From assembly GCF_001691565.1 (NCBI RefSeq), contig NZ_MAYO01000003.1, positions 62,001 through 126,000 of the forward strand: a DNA stretch of 64,000 bases, given 5' to 3'. The notes under the pieces are model-generated. The model was not told the DNA's origin. It did no database searches and was given only the letters and a program-made list of their open reading frames with translations. A program made the translations under genes and the position numbers. Within the stretch, counting starts at the first letter, position 1, and each line of letters starts with the position of its first letter. The stretch is from Microbacterium oleivorans (lineage in GTDB: Bacteria; Actinomycetota; Actinomycetes; Actinomycetales; Microbacteriaceae). This document shows positions 1-9,469 of the stretch, in pieces.

Positions 1-167
1 GCGTGCCGCTCGTGCGTCTCGGAGTGGAGGAGCTCTCGGCGATGCTCCTCGGCGGCGTCTCGGCCGTCACCTTGGCCCGCGCGGGGCGCATCGAGGCCGA
101 TGACCCGCACCGCGTCGCGCGAGTCTTCTCCGCGACGACGACCCCGCAGCTGAGCTTCTGGTACTGA
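1..167 (+). CDS. C-terminal end of an Eis-like GNAT acetyltransferase (partial)
   Basis: The window opens inside this gene; the frame begins at base 3 and ends at the TGA at 165-167. The 54 visible residues contain LLGGVSAVTLARAGRI followed by a short tail ending in LSFWY with an aromatic last residue. This matches the sterol-carrier-like C-terminal domain of Eis-type GNAT acetyltransferases, where a (Y)LGG(V/T)S...L...GR(V/I) helix precedes an aromatic C-terminus whose carboxylate takes part in catalysis. The acetyl-CoA-binding domain lies outside the window, so the call rests on the tail only. The next gene starts 2 nt after the stop, so the two are probably co-transcribed. Confidence 0.55.
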   Translation, partial: VPLVRLGVEELSAMLLGGVSAVTLARAGRIEADDPHRVARVFSATTTPQLSFWY

Positions 168-169
168 CC

Positions 170-481
170 GTGGACGCTCTCGCCTGGGCAGGTCTACTCG
201 TCGGCGGCGTCCTGCTGCTCTGGTCACTGTGGTCGACGCTGCGCGCCAACGCGGGGCGCCGCATCCCGATGCTGCGGAATGCGGACGTCGTGCCGCCGGG
301 GTCGATCGTGACGCGCGTCGTCGGCATCGCCGTCTTCGTGTTCTCGGCGCTGAGCCTCGCAGGCCGGTCGGGTGTCTGGCCGGCGGTCATGCTCTTGGTG
401 GGCGCTCTCGGCGGTGCCGTCGCGATCGCGTGGCACAACAGGCTGGCCCGACGGGCCGATCGGTCAGGCGGCGCCGCGTAG
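170..481 (+). CDS. Small membrane protein, unknown function
   Basis: A 103-residue protein from a GTG start 2 nt downstream of the preceding stop codon. It has an N-terminal hydrophobic helix (about residues 5-22), a basic/polar loop with RRIPML and a VVPPGSIV stretch, then two hydrophobic helices (about 47-65 and 69-88) and a basic, polar C-terminus. I recognise no family. It sits between an Eis-like acetyltransferase and an ABC-F ATPase on the same strand with very short gaps, so co-transcription is likely. Function is unknown. Confidence 0.7.
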   Translation: MDALAWAGLLVGGVLLLWSLWSTLRANAGRRIPMLRNADVVPPGSIVTRVVGIAVFVFSALSLAGRSGVWPAVMLLVGALGGAVAIAWHNRLARRADRSGGAA

Positions 482-491
482 CCTGGAGGCG

Positions 492-2300
<1,809 letters not shown>

Positions 2301-3221
2301 TCAGACCCGCGGCGCTTCTCGGAGCGTCAGTCCGGTCGTGAACTCCCGGGGCGTCCCGCTCAGCGGGTCGACGAAGCGCAGCTCCCGGGCCAGCAGCTGG
2401 AGGGGCCGGGCGGGATCGTCCGGTGCCTCGTCGAGGAGATCCGGGTAGAACCGGTCACCGAGGATTCCGAGGCCGATTCCCGCGAGGTGCGCACGCAGTT
2501 GGTGCATCCGACCCGTCCGCGGGTACAGGCGCACGTGCGCCGTCGTCGCTCCGACGCGGATCGCCTCGACGCGCGTCTCGGCGTTCGGCTCGCGGTCTTC
2601 GTGCGCGACGGCGCGGAGGCTCCCGCGGGTGCTCGTGAGGTGCGAACGCACGACGCGGGGGAGTTCCGGCATCCCCGTCTCGGGAATCGTCGTGACCGCT
2701 TCGTACACCTTCTCCACCGCGCGATCGGCGAACAGGCTCTGGTAGGCGCCTCGGGTCGCGGGCCGGATGGAGAACATGACCAGACCCGCCGTCGCCCGGT
2801 CGAGCCGGTGGATCGGAGTGAGGTCGGGGTTGTCGAACTCCCGCCGCAGCCGCACGAGGGCGGAGTTCTGCAGGAAGCCGCCGCCCGGGGTGGTCGGGAG
2901 GAAGTGCGGTTTGTCGACGACGAGGAGGTCGTCGTCGACGTGGCGCACCATGACCTCGTACGGAATGGCGGGCTCGTCTGGAGGCTCGCGGTAGTACCAG
3001 ATGAAGTCCTCGGCACCGAGCGGCGTCCGGCGGGTGATGACGCTTCCGTCGACGGCGACGACCTCGCCGCGGTCGAAGCGGCTGAGGAGGATCTCGGGAT
3101 CGATGTGGGAGAACCGTTCCGTCACGTAGTCGGCGACCGTCTCCCACGGACCTGTCCGAGGCACCCGCAGCCGGGTGGGGCCCACACCGTCGCGGACGGG
3201 GAGCGGAGCGCGCATCGCCAT
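2301..3221 (-). CDS. RluA-family RNA pseudouridine synthase
   Basis: A 306-residue protein carrying the RluA-family catalytic motif HRLDRATAG, whose Asp is the nucleophile that isomerises uridine to pseudouridine. PRTGRMHQLRAHLA near the C-terminus is the second family signature. Target RNA (23S rRNA or tRNA) cannot be decided. The ATG at 3221 lies 7 nt after the stop of the MarR-type gene at 3229-3726, so they probably form one transcript; ATG 3215 is an alternative start. Its stop codon directly abuts the stop of the convergent ABC-F gene (2300/2301), with no room for a dedicated terminator. Confidence 0.88.
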   Translation of the reverse strand: MAMRAPLPVRDGVGPTRLRVPRTGPWETVADYVTERFSHIDPEILLSRFDRGEVVAVDGSVITRRTPLGAEDFIWYYREPPDEPAIPYEVMVRHVDDDLLVVDKPHFLPTTPGGGFLQNSALVRLRREFDNPDLTPIHRLDRATAGLVMFSIRPATRGAYQSLFADRAVEKVYEAVTTIPETGMPELPRVVRSHLTSTRGSLRAVAHEDREPNAETRVEAIRVGATTAHVRLYPRTGRMHQLRAHLAGIGLGILGDRFYPDLLDEAPDDPARPLQLLARELRFVDPLSGTPREFTTGLTLREAPRV

Positions 3222-3228
3222 CGCGTGC

Positions 3229-3726
3229 TCAGGCGTCGAAGCCGAGGCTGAGTTTGCGGAGGAGCCCCGCAAGACGCTCGCGGTCCGCGCGGGAGAGCTG
3301 GCCGAGCAGTTCCGCTTCGGCGTCCACGAGCCGCGTGATCGCGGCATCCACACGGTTCCGCCCCTCCTCGATGAGGGTCACGAGGACGCCCCGGCCATCA
3401 CCGGGATCGGCGGCGCGGACGACGAGACCGCGCTCGACCAGGCGGTCGATGCGGTTCGTCATCGTCCCGCTCGAGACCAGGGTCTGCTGCAGGAGCTGCT
3501 TCGGGCTCAGCGTGTACGGCTCGCCGGCGCGCCGGAGGGCGGAGAGCACGTCCCACTCCCACGGCTCGAGGTCGCTGCGGTGGAACGCTTCGCGGCGCGC
3601 GCGGTCGAGATGCCGCGACAGCCGGTCGACGCGGGAGAGCACCTCGAGGGGGGAGAAGTCGAGATCCGGCCGCTGCGCGATCCAGGCGCTCACGATCCGG
3701 TCGACCTCGTCGTGTTCGGGGGCCAT
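3229..3726 (-). CDS. MarR-family transcriptional regulator
   Basis: A 165-residue winged-helix regulator. Residues about 45-110 read WEWDVLSALRRAG, then LLQQTLVSSGTMTNRIDRLVERGLV (recognition helix region) and the wing DPGDGRGVLVTLIEEG, the MarR order. MarR proteins are dimeric repressors released by small ligands or oxidation. The start at 3726 has a GAGGG purine run about 5 nt upstream. It is divergent from tRNA-Gln/glmU and followed immediately by the pseudouridine synthase gene. Its ligand and targets are unknown. Confidence 0.88.
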   Translation of the reverse strand: MAPEHDEVDRIVSAWIAQRPDLDFSPLEVLSRVDRLSRHLDRARREAFHRSDLEPWEWDVLSALRRAGEPYTLSPKQLLQQTLVSSGTMTNRIDRLVERGLVVRAADPGDGRGVLVTLIEEGRNRVDAAITRLVDAEAELLGQLSRADRERLAGLLRKLSLGFDA

Positions 3727-3767
3727 GCCCTCATCATCGCAGAGCGAGGGGAGGGGCGCCCGCATGG

Positions 3768-3773
3768 CAGACT
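3768..3773 (+). promoter_or_regulatory. Candidate -10 element (CAGACT) for tRNA-Gln and glmU
   Basis: CAGACT resembles the TAGACT form of the -10 box used elsewhere in this window. It would start transcription near 3780, about 28 nt before the tRNA. No convincing -35 box is visible. Confidence 0.35.
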
Positions 3774-3807
3774 TGTCGGGCGGCCGCCGGACCCCGGACG
3801 GCTGCGG

Positions 3808-3879
3808 TCCGCCGTGGTGTAATGGCAGCACGACAGCCTTTGGAGCTGTGAGGTCTAGGTTCGAGTCCTGGCGGCGGAG
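3808..3879 (+). tRNA. tRNA-Gln (anticodon UUG)
   Basis: The 72 nt fold into a cloverleaf: acceptor TCCGCCG/CGGCGGA, D-stem GTG/CAC, anticodon stem ACAGC/GCTGT with loop CTTTGGA (anticodon TTG), 5-nt variable region and T-arm CTAGG/CCTGG with loop TTCGAGT. The discriminator is G. No CCA end is encoded: the discriminator is followed by C and then directly by the ATG of glmU at 3881. Confidence 0.95.
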
Positions 3880-3880
3880 C

Positions 3881-5353
3881 ATGACCAACAACCTCGATTC
3901 GCGTCTGGCCGTCGTCATCCTCGCCGCAGGACAGGGCACGCGGATGAAGTCGTCCCTCCCGAAGGTGCTGCACCGCATCGGCGGACGCCCGCTCCTCGGC
4001 CACGTGCTGGACACGGCGCGCGATCTCGCTCCGTCGCACGTCGTCGTGGTCGTCCGCCATGAGCGCGACCAGGTGGCCGACGCCGTCCTCGGCGTCTCTC
4101 CCGAGGTCGTCGTGGTCGATCAGGACGAGATCCCCGGCACCGGCCGCGCCGTCGAGGTCGCCCTCGACGCGCTCCCCGGCTTCGACGGCGACATCCTGGT
4201 GCTGAGCGGCGACTGTCCGTTGGCCGACGTCGAGACCCTCGGCGCTTTCGTCGCCGGACACCGTGCCGAGCGGGCCGAGGCGACGCTCATGACCGCTGTG
4301 CTGGACGACCCGACGGGCTACGGTCGCATCATCCGCGAGAGCGACGGCAGCGTCGCCCGTATCGTCGAGCAGAAGGATGCCTCACCCGAGGAGGCCGCCG
4401 TCTCCGAGGTGAATGCGGGCATGTACGTCTTCGCAGCCTCCGCCCTGCGTGAGCACCTGCCGCGCGTAGGCACCGACAACGCGCAGCGCGAGAAGTACCT
4501 CACCGACATCGTCGCGCTGCTGCGGCAGTCCGAGGGGCGGGTCGCGGCATCCATCGCCAAGGACGTCACCGTCACGTACGGCGTGAACGACCGCGTGCAA
4601 CTATCCGAGGTCGGACGGCTCCTGAACGCGCGCACGGTCCGCCGCTGGCAGCTCGAGGGCGTCACCGTCGTCGACCCGGCCACCACCTGGATCGACGTGA
4701 CGGCGACCCTCGCGCCGGATGTCACCGTGCTGCCGGGCACTCACATCCTGCGGTCGACGACGATCTCCGCCGGTGCGACGGTCGGACCCGACACGAGCCT
4801 CGTGGACTGCGAAGTCGGCGAAGGCGCCACGGTCACTCGCACCGATGCGACGCTCGCCGTCATCGGCGCGGGCGCGACCGTCGGCCCGTTCGCCTATCTG
4901 CGCGCAGGCGCCGAGGTGGGCGACAGAGGCAAGGTGGGCACGTTCGTCGAGATCAAGAACTCCACGATCGGGGAGGGGAGCAAGGTCCCGCACCTGTCGT
5001 ACATCGGCGACACCACGATCGGCCGCAACGTCAACCTGGGTGCCGGTGCGATCACGGCGAACTACGACGATCTCACCAAGCACCGGACCGAGATCGCCGA
5101 CGAAGTGCACACCGGCTCGCACAACGTCTTCGTCGCGCCCGTTAGGATCGGTGAAGGCGCGAAGACGGGTGCAGGAGCCGTCGTCCGCAAGGATGTTCCG
5201 GCCGGCGCCCTCGCCCTCAGCATCGCCCCCCAGCGGAACACCGTCGGGTGGGTCGAGAAAAATCGACCGGGAACGGGAGCGGCAGAAGCCGCCGCTCGCG
5301 CCCGGTCCGCACAGGAAGCTGGCGATGGGTCGCAAGAAGCAGCACACGGTTGA
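3881..5353 (+). CDS. glmU: Bifunctional GlmU: N-acetylglucosamine-1-P uridyltransferase / glucosamine-1-P acetyltransferase
   Basis: A 490-residue cytoplasmic enzyme making UDP-GlcNAc for peptidoglycan. The N-terminal uridyltransferase half has LAAGQGTRMKSSLPKVLH at residues 14-31. The C-terminal half is a left-handed beta-helix of hexapeptide repeats ending in the acetyltransferase signature (KNSTIGEG, SYIGD, NLGAGAITANYDD, GSHNVFVAP). The only plausible ATG is at 3881, one base after the discriminator of tRNA-Gln, with no free Shine-Dalgarno sequence. The 3' end overlaps prs by 29 nt. The glmU-prs pair is a conserved actinobacterial order. Confidence 0.95.
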   Translation: MTNNLDSRLAVVILAAGQGTRMKSSLPKVLHRIGGRPLLGHVLDTARDLAPSHVVVVVRHERDQVADAVLGVSPEVVVVDQDEIPGTGRAVEVALDALPGFDGDILVLSGDCPLADVETLGAFVAGHRAERAEATLMTAVLDDPTGYGRIIRESDGSVARIVEQKDASPEEAAVSEVNAGMYVFAASALREHLPRVGTDNAQREKYLTDIVALLRQSEGRVAASIAKDVTVTYGVNDRVQLSEVGRLLNARTVRRWQLEGVTVVDPATTWIDVTATLAPDVTVLPGTHILRSTTISAGATVGPDTSLVDCEVGEGATVTRTDATLAVIGAGATVGPFAYLRAGAEVGDRGKVGTFVEIKNSTIGEGSKVPHLSYIGDTTIGRNVNLGAGAITANYDDLTKHRTEIADEVHTGSHNVFVAPVRIGEGAKTGAGAVVRKDVPAGALALSIAPQRNTVGWVEKNRPGTGAAEAAARARSAQEAGDGSQEAAHG

Positions 5354-6362
5354 CCTGGACACTGAGCGCGGGATCGCGCCGGGCCTCGTAGCCAAGACCA
5401 AGAAGCGTCTCGTCGTCGCGTCGGGCCGTTCGCACGAGGAGCTGTCGACCGAGGTCGCCGCAGCGCTCGGTACGCAGCTGGTGCCTACCGAGCACCGCAC
5501 CTTCGCCTCGGGGGAGATCCTCACCCGTTTCGAGGTCTCGATCCGGGGATGCGATTTCTTCCTCATCCAGAGCTTCGGCCCGCCGGTCAACGAGTGGCTC
5601 ATGGAGACCCTCATCATGCTGGATGCCGCCAAGCGCGCATCCGCGAAGCGGATCACCGTCGTCGCGCCCTACTTCCCCTACTCGCGGCAGGACAAGAAGG
5701 GCAGGGGGCGCGAGCCGATCAGCGCCCGGCTCGTTGCGGACCTCTTCAAGACCGCCGGCGCCGACCGGGTCATGAGCGTCGACCTCCACGCGGCCCAGAT
5801 CCAGGGCTTCTTCGACGGCCCCGTCGACCATTTGTTCGCCAAGCCCGTGCTCCTCGAGTACTTCGAGAACACGTTGTCCGCCGAGGACCGTGCGAAGCTG
5901 ACGGTCGTCTCGCCTGACACCGGCCGCGTGCGGGTGGCCGACACGTGGTCCGACAGCCTGGGCGCCCCTCTCGCGATCATCCACAAGCGCCGAGACCCGA
6001 ACGTCGCGAACCAGGTCACGGTCAACGAGATCGTCGGTCAGGTCGACGGACGCGTCTGCCTCCTCGTCGACGACATGATCGACACCGGCGGCACGATCGT
6101 GAAGGCGGCGCAGGCGCTCAAGGCCAATGGTGCCGAGCGGGTCATCGTCGCCGCGACGCACGCGATCTTCAGCGATCCGGCCGTCGAGCGACTGCAGGAT
6201 GCCTCGATCGACGAGGTCGTCGTCACGGACACGGTGCCGCTGCCTCCCGAGAAGCGTTTCGAGAGCCTCACGATCCTGCCGATCGCGCCGTTGCTCGCCC
6301 GAGCCATCCGCGAGGTCTTCGAGGACGGGTCCGTCACGAGCATGTTCGACGGGGCGGCCTGA
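5325..6362 (+). CDS. prs: Ribose-phosphate pyrophosphokinase (PRPP synthase)
   Basis: A 345-residue enzyme making PRPP from ribose-5-phosphate and ATP for nucleotide, histidine and tryptophan synthesis. It has the PRPP-binding loop LLVDDMIDTGGT, the ATP-side motif RQDKKGRGREPISARLVADL and the metal-binding DLHAAQIQGFF. The ATG at 5325 lies inside the 3' end of glmU (29-nt overlap) with AGGAAG at 5312-5317, suggesting translational coupling. The first 25 residues form a charged extension ahead of the KKRLVVASGRSH strand. A hairpin at 6355-6389 overlaps its stop codon. Confidence 0.95.
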   Translation: MGRKKQHTVDLDTERGIAPGLVAKTKKRLVVASGRSHEELSTEVAAALGTQLVPTEHRTFASGEILTRFEVSIRGCDFFLIQSFGPPVNEWLMETLIMLDAAKRASAKRITVVAPYFPYSRQDKKGRGREPISARLVADLFKTAGADRVMSVDLHAAQIQGFFDGPVDHLFAKPVLLEYFENTLSAEDRAKLTVVSPDTGRVRVADTWSDSLGAPLAIIHKRRDPNVANQVTVNEIVGQVDGRVCLLVDDMIDTGGTIVKAAQALKANGAERVIVAATHAIFSDPAVERLQDASIDEVVVTDTVPLPPEKRFESLTILPIAPLLARAIREVFEDGSVTSMFDGAA

Positions 6363-6389
6363 CCCGACGGGATCGCGCTGGTCAGGCCG
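6355..6389 (+). terminator. Hairpin at the end of glmU-prs
   Basis: CGGCCTGACC at 6355-6364 pairs perfectly with GGTCAGGCCG at 6380-6389 (10 bp, 15-nt loop). It overlaps the prs stop codon and has no T-run, as is usual in high-GC actinobacteria. Confidence 0.6.
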
Positions 6390-6397
6390 TCTTCAGC

Positions 6398-6423
6398 CGA
6401 TGCATAGGCTTCTGCAAGCATCG
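6398..6423 (+). promoter_or_regulatory. -10 box TAGGCT inside an inverted repeat, upstream of the FMN lipoprotein gene
   Basis: TAGGCT at 6405-6410 is a TANNNT -10 candidate. It is framed by CGATGC (6398-6403) and GCATCG (6418-6423), an inverted repeat spaced by 14 nt. The predicted start point is near 6417, giving an 85-nt leader to the ATG at 6502. The repeat could be an operator for the adjacent OmpR-type regulator, which is inference only. Confidence 0.35.
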
Positions 6424-6501
6424 ACATGTGCGGACTGGCTTTTCTTGGAGTCAACGCCCCGCGCTCCAGACCGGGCGGGCACGACACAAGGAGGACCTCT
6501 C

Positions 6502-6978
6502 ATGATCCGCACCACCGCCGTACCCCGGCCGATCCGCGTCGGCGCTGCCGCTGCGTCCGTCGCAGGGCTCGCTCTGCTCGCCGGCTGCGCCGGCCAGACG
6601 ACGTCGGGCTCGACCGACGCGGGAACGTCGTCGCAGAATCCGCCGGCATCGGCCGATGCCGGAAGCGGCTCGTCGACGGGCAGCTACAAGGACGGCACCT
6701 ACACGGCCGACGGCAGCTACCAAACCCCCGAGACGGTCGAGAAGATCACCGTCACCCTGACGCTGAAGGACAGCGCGGTGACAGACGTCGAGGTGACCGG
6801 GGACCCCCAGGCGCGGGAGACCCGGCAGTACCAGGCCGACTTCATCGGCGGGATCAAGGACGAGGTCGTCGGGAAGAAGCTCGACGACCTGTCGGTCGAC
6901 AAGGTCGGCGGTTCCTCCCTCACCAGCGGTGGGTTCAACGCCGCTGTCAAGGAGATCCGGACCGAAGCCTCCTCATGA
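6502..6978 (+). CDS. FMN-binding-domain lipoprotein (predicted covalent flavin carrier)
   Basis: A 158-residue exported protein. A basic N-terminus and hydrophobic stretch end in the lipobox LAGC (Cys29), then a Ser/Thr/Gly-rich linker to about residue 62 and a single FMN_bind domain (about 62-153). Near its end D133-K-V-G-G-S-S139 matches the DxxsGA(T/S) motif in which ApbE attaches FMN to the last Thr/Ser, so Ser139 is the predicted flavinylation site. SD AAGGAGGA lies at 6488-6495. It overlaps apbE by ATGA. By analogy with NqrC/RnfG it should carry electrons on the outer face of the membrane; its partner is unknown. Confidence 0.85.
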   Translation: MIRTTAVPRPIRVGAAAASVAGLALLAGCAGQTTSGSTDAGTSSQNPPASADAGSGSSTGSYKDGTYTADGSYQTPETVEKITVTLTLKDSAVTDVEVTGDPQARETRQYQADFIGGIKDEVVGKKLDDLSVDKVGGSSLTSGGFNAAVKEIRTEASS

Positions 6979-7841
6979 CCTCGGTCGCCCCCCTCGTCCA
7001 CTCGTGGACGTTCGAGGCGATCGGAACGGTGTGGCGGATCGAAGCCGCCTCCCCCCTCGACGATGGCGTCCGTGAGCAGATCACGGGCGCCATCGCGCGG
7101 TTCGACTCGGAGTGGTCCCGCTTCCGCGCGGATTCGCTCGTGAGCCGGCTGGGCGGGGAGGGAGGCGCGGTCCCGGCCCCCGCCGACGCCGTCGCCATGC
7201 TCGATGCCTATGACGCCCTCGACACCGCCACCGCCGGTGCGGTGAACCCTCTCGTCGGCGAGGCCCTCGCCCGCCGCGGGTACGACGCCGACTACTCCCT
7301 GGTCGACCGCGGCCCCGTGTCGGCGCCTCGGAACTGGCGGGAATTGATCACCTGGTCTCCGGACGCCCTCTCGCTGTCCGAGCCCGCGCTCCTCGACGTC
7401 GGCGCGCTCGGCAAGGGGCGTCTCGCAGACCTCGTGCTCGATCTCGTCCCCGACGGCCCTGCGGTCGTCGACGCGGGCGGCGACATCGCGGTTCGCGGGG
7501 CGACCCAACGCGTCGCGCTCGAGCACCCGTACGACGCCTCGCGCGCGATCGGGGTCTGGTCGGTGACGGATGCCGCGCTCTGCGCCTCGGCGATCAACCG
7601 CCGGGCCTGGGGTGACGGGCTCCATCACGTGCTCGATGCTCGCACCGGTCAGCCGGTGCGCCGATACGCGGCCACGTGGGCCGCAGCCCCCGACGCGATG
7701 ACGGCCGACGCCGTCGCAACCGCGTTGTTCTTCGACGGCGGTCCTCGACTGGCCGCCGAGTGGGGAGCCGAATGGGTGCGGATGGGCACCGACGGCTCCG
7801 TCGAATGGTCCCCCCGATGCGAAGCGGAGTTGTTCTCGTGA
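6975..7841 (+). CDS. apbE: FAD:protein FMN transferase (ApbE family)
   Basis: A 288-residue ApbE-family protein. It contains DVGALGKGRLADLV (the family's G-x-x-KG region), VDAGGDIAVRG (the GGD motif) and a C-terminal DAMTADAVATALFF that fits the Mg-binding ADALATA region. ApbE moves FMN from FAD onto Thr/Ser of a target protein. It overlaps the upstream FMN lipoprotein gene by 4 nt (ATGA) and the downstream membrane reductase by GTGA, a tight three-gene operon that makes the lipoprotein its obvious substrate. No signal peptide is evident, so it may act in the cytoplasm or be membrane-associated. Confidence 0.88.
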   Translation: MTSVAPLVHSWTFEAIGTVWRIEAASPLDDGVREQITGAIARFDSEWSRFRADSLVSRLGGEGGAVPAPADAVAMLDAYDALDTATAGAVNPLVGEALARRGYDADYSLVDRGPVSAPRNWRELITWSPDALSLSEPALLDVGALGKGRLADLVLDLVPDGPAVVDAGGDIAVRGATQRVALEHPYDASRAIGVWSVTDAALCASAINRRAWGDGLHHVLDARTGQPVRRYAATWAAAPDAMTADAVATALFFDGGPRLAAEWGAEWVRMGTDGSVEWSPRCEAELFS

Positions 7842-9391
7842 TCTCGTCCCTCAGTGCCGCCTGGACGCGCCTCATCGGCGCGCTCGGTCGGCTGTCCATG
7901 TACCGTCTGGTCCTGCTGGCGCTGTCGGCTCTCGCCGTCATCGCGGTGGTGCTCTCCTTCACCGGGGCCGTATCGGTCTCGGCGCTCGAACTCGCGGTCT
8001 CGTTCGCTGTCCTCGCCGCGTCCATCCTGGTGGTGGATGCCGTCGCCCAGCGCATCGTCCGCAGGCCCTGGCGCATCGAATCGGCGCTCATCACGGCGCT
8101 CATCCTGGTGTTCGTCCTCCGACCGGGAATCGAACCGATGGCGCTTCTCGGCCTCGCTCTCGCGGGGGCTATCGCATCTGCGTCGAAGTACCTCCTCGCC
8201 TGGCAGGGGCGTCACATCTTCAACCCCGCGGCGGTGGGCGCGAGCGCCCTCACGATCATCAGCATCTGGGCGCCGGACCTCGGGTTCTCGGCGTGGTGGA
8301 TCGGCTCTCCTGCGATGGCCGTACCCGTGGTGCTCCTGGGGCTCGCCGTCCTCATCCGCACCGAGAAGGTGCGCGTCGTGGGGCTCTTCCTCGTCGTCGC
8401 GGTCGCCGTGGGTCTGGTGCGCACGGTGGTGCAGGCGCAGGCGGCGGGCTTCGCACTCGACCCCGGCATGACGCTCTCGAGCCTTCTCCTGTCGTCGCCC
8501 TTCCTCTTCCTCGGTGCGTTCATGCTCTCGGAGCCACTGACGCTTCCGCCGCGGCGGTGGCAGCAGTTCACGGTCGCGGCCGTGGTCGGCGTCCTGGCAG
8601 GCTGGCCGCTCGCGGTCGGCGACATCACCCTCGGGCAGGAACGCGCTCTTCTCATCGGCAACCTCATCGCGTTCGTCTTCGCGCTACGGAGCGCCGTCCG
8701 TCTCACGATCGTCGAGCGGACCGCGGTGACGCCGAGCGTGCGGGAGTACAGCTTCCGCGCGGAGCGGCCGGTGCGGTTCACCCCGGGCCAGTACCTCGAA
8801 CTCGAGGTACCGCACGCGCGACCCGACTCACGAGGCACCCGACGCGAGTTCAGCATCCTCTCCTCGCCGGCGGAGCTGCCGCTCGTCCGGATCGCGATGC
8901 GAGAGGGCTCGCAGTCCAGCTACAAGAAGGCGATCGCGACGGTGAAGCCGGGCGACGAACTGGCGATCACCGGGATCTGGGGTGATTTCGTGCTCCCGCG
9001 GAAGACGGATGCGCCCGTCCTCATGGTCGCCGCCGGTATCGGCGTCACGCCTTTCGTCTCGCATCTTCGTCACCTGCGGATGACGCAGGAGCGGCGCGAC
9101 GTCGTCTTCGTCTACGTGGCATCGGCGAGCGAGGAACTCGCCTTCCGCGACGACCTCGAAGCCGCCGGCATCCCGGTCATCGTCGTCACCCGTGACGAGC
9201 CGACGGACCTGCCCGAGGGCTGGACGTGGGGCGGTGGGAATCGGCTCGATGCCGAAAGCCTCCTGCGCCATGTTCCCGACATCCACCGGCGACACGCCTT
9301 CGTGTCCGGTCCGCCGGCGCTCATCGCCACGTTGACGCCCGCGCTGAACCGAGCGAAGTCCATCACGACGGACGCGTTCAGCGGTTACTGA
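7838..9391 (+). CDS. NqrB/RnfD-like membrane domain fused to a ferredoxin-NADP reductase-like domain
   Basis: A 517-residue protein from GTG 7838 (GGAG at 7825-7828; overlaps the apbE stop). Residues about 1-280 form 8-9 membrane helices with ASKYLLAWQGRHIFNPAA, typical of NqrB/RnfD subunits of ion-pumping flavin oxidoreductases. Residues about 285-517 are a cytoplasmic FAD/NAD(P) module: REFSILSS binds flavin, VAAGIGVTPFVSHLR binds the nucleotide, and FVSGPPALI and DAFSGY close the domain. The architecture suggests electron flow from NAD(P)H through FAD across the membrane to the FMN lipoprotein. Acceptor and direction are inferred. ATG 7817 is an alternative start. Confidence 0.85.
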   Translation: MISSLSAAWTRLIGALGRLSMYRLVLLALSALAVIAVVLSFTGAVSVSALELAVSFAVLAASILVVDAVAQRIVRRPWRIESALITALILVFVLRPGIEPMALLGLALAGAIASASKYLLAWQGRHIFNPAAVGASALTIISIWAPDLGFSAWWIGSPAMAVPVVLLGLAVLIRTEKVRVVGLFLVVAVAVGLVRTVVQAQAAGFALDPGMTLSSLLLSSPFLFLGAFMLSEPLTLPPRRWQQFTVAAVVGVLAGWPLAVGDITLGQERALLIGNLIAFVFALRSAVRLTIVERTAVTPSVREYSFRAERPVRFTPGQYLELEVPHARPDSRGTRREFSILSSPAELPLVRIAMREGSQSSYKKAIATVKPGDELAITGIWGDFVLPRKTDAPVLMVAAGIGVTPFVSHLRHLRMTQERRDVVFVYVASASEELAFRDDLEAAGIPVIVVTRDEPTDLPEGWTWGGGNRLDAESLLRHVPDIHRRHAFVSGPPALIATLTPALNRAKSITTDAFSGY

Positions 9392-9409
9392 TCGTCATTC
9401 GCGCATCTA

Positions 9410-9460
9410 GGTCCCGATCGGGCCGGGGACGCATCGGCGTATCCCTGCCGGATCGGGACC
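9410..9460. terminator. Bidirectional hairpin between convergent operons
   Basis: GGTCCCGATC at 9410-9419 pairs with GATCGGGACC at 9451-9460 (10 bp, extendable to 13 of 14), separating the reductase operon from the two-component operon. Confidence 0.6.
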
Positions 9461-9469
9461 TCGGTCGCG

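Noticed and set aside
3254..3880. In-frame upstream extension of glmU through tRNA-Gln
   Set aside because: The frame simply translates the tRNA and antisense of the MarR gene; the enzyme's conserved N-terminus fits ATG 3881.
6502..9391. Complete Nqr or Rnf complex, or the Listeria-type extracellular electron transfer locus
   Set aside because: No NqrA/C/D/E/F or Rnf iron-sulfur subunits, no Ndh2 or EetA/B partners adjacent. Only the FMN carrier, ApbE and a NqrB-like/FNR fusion are present.
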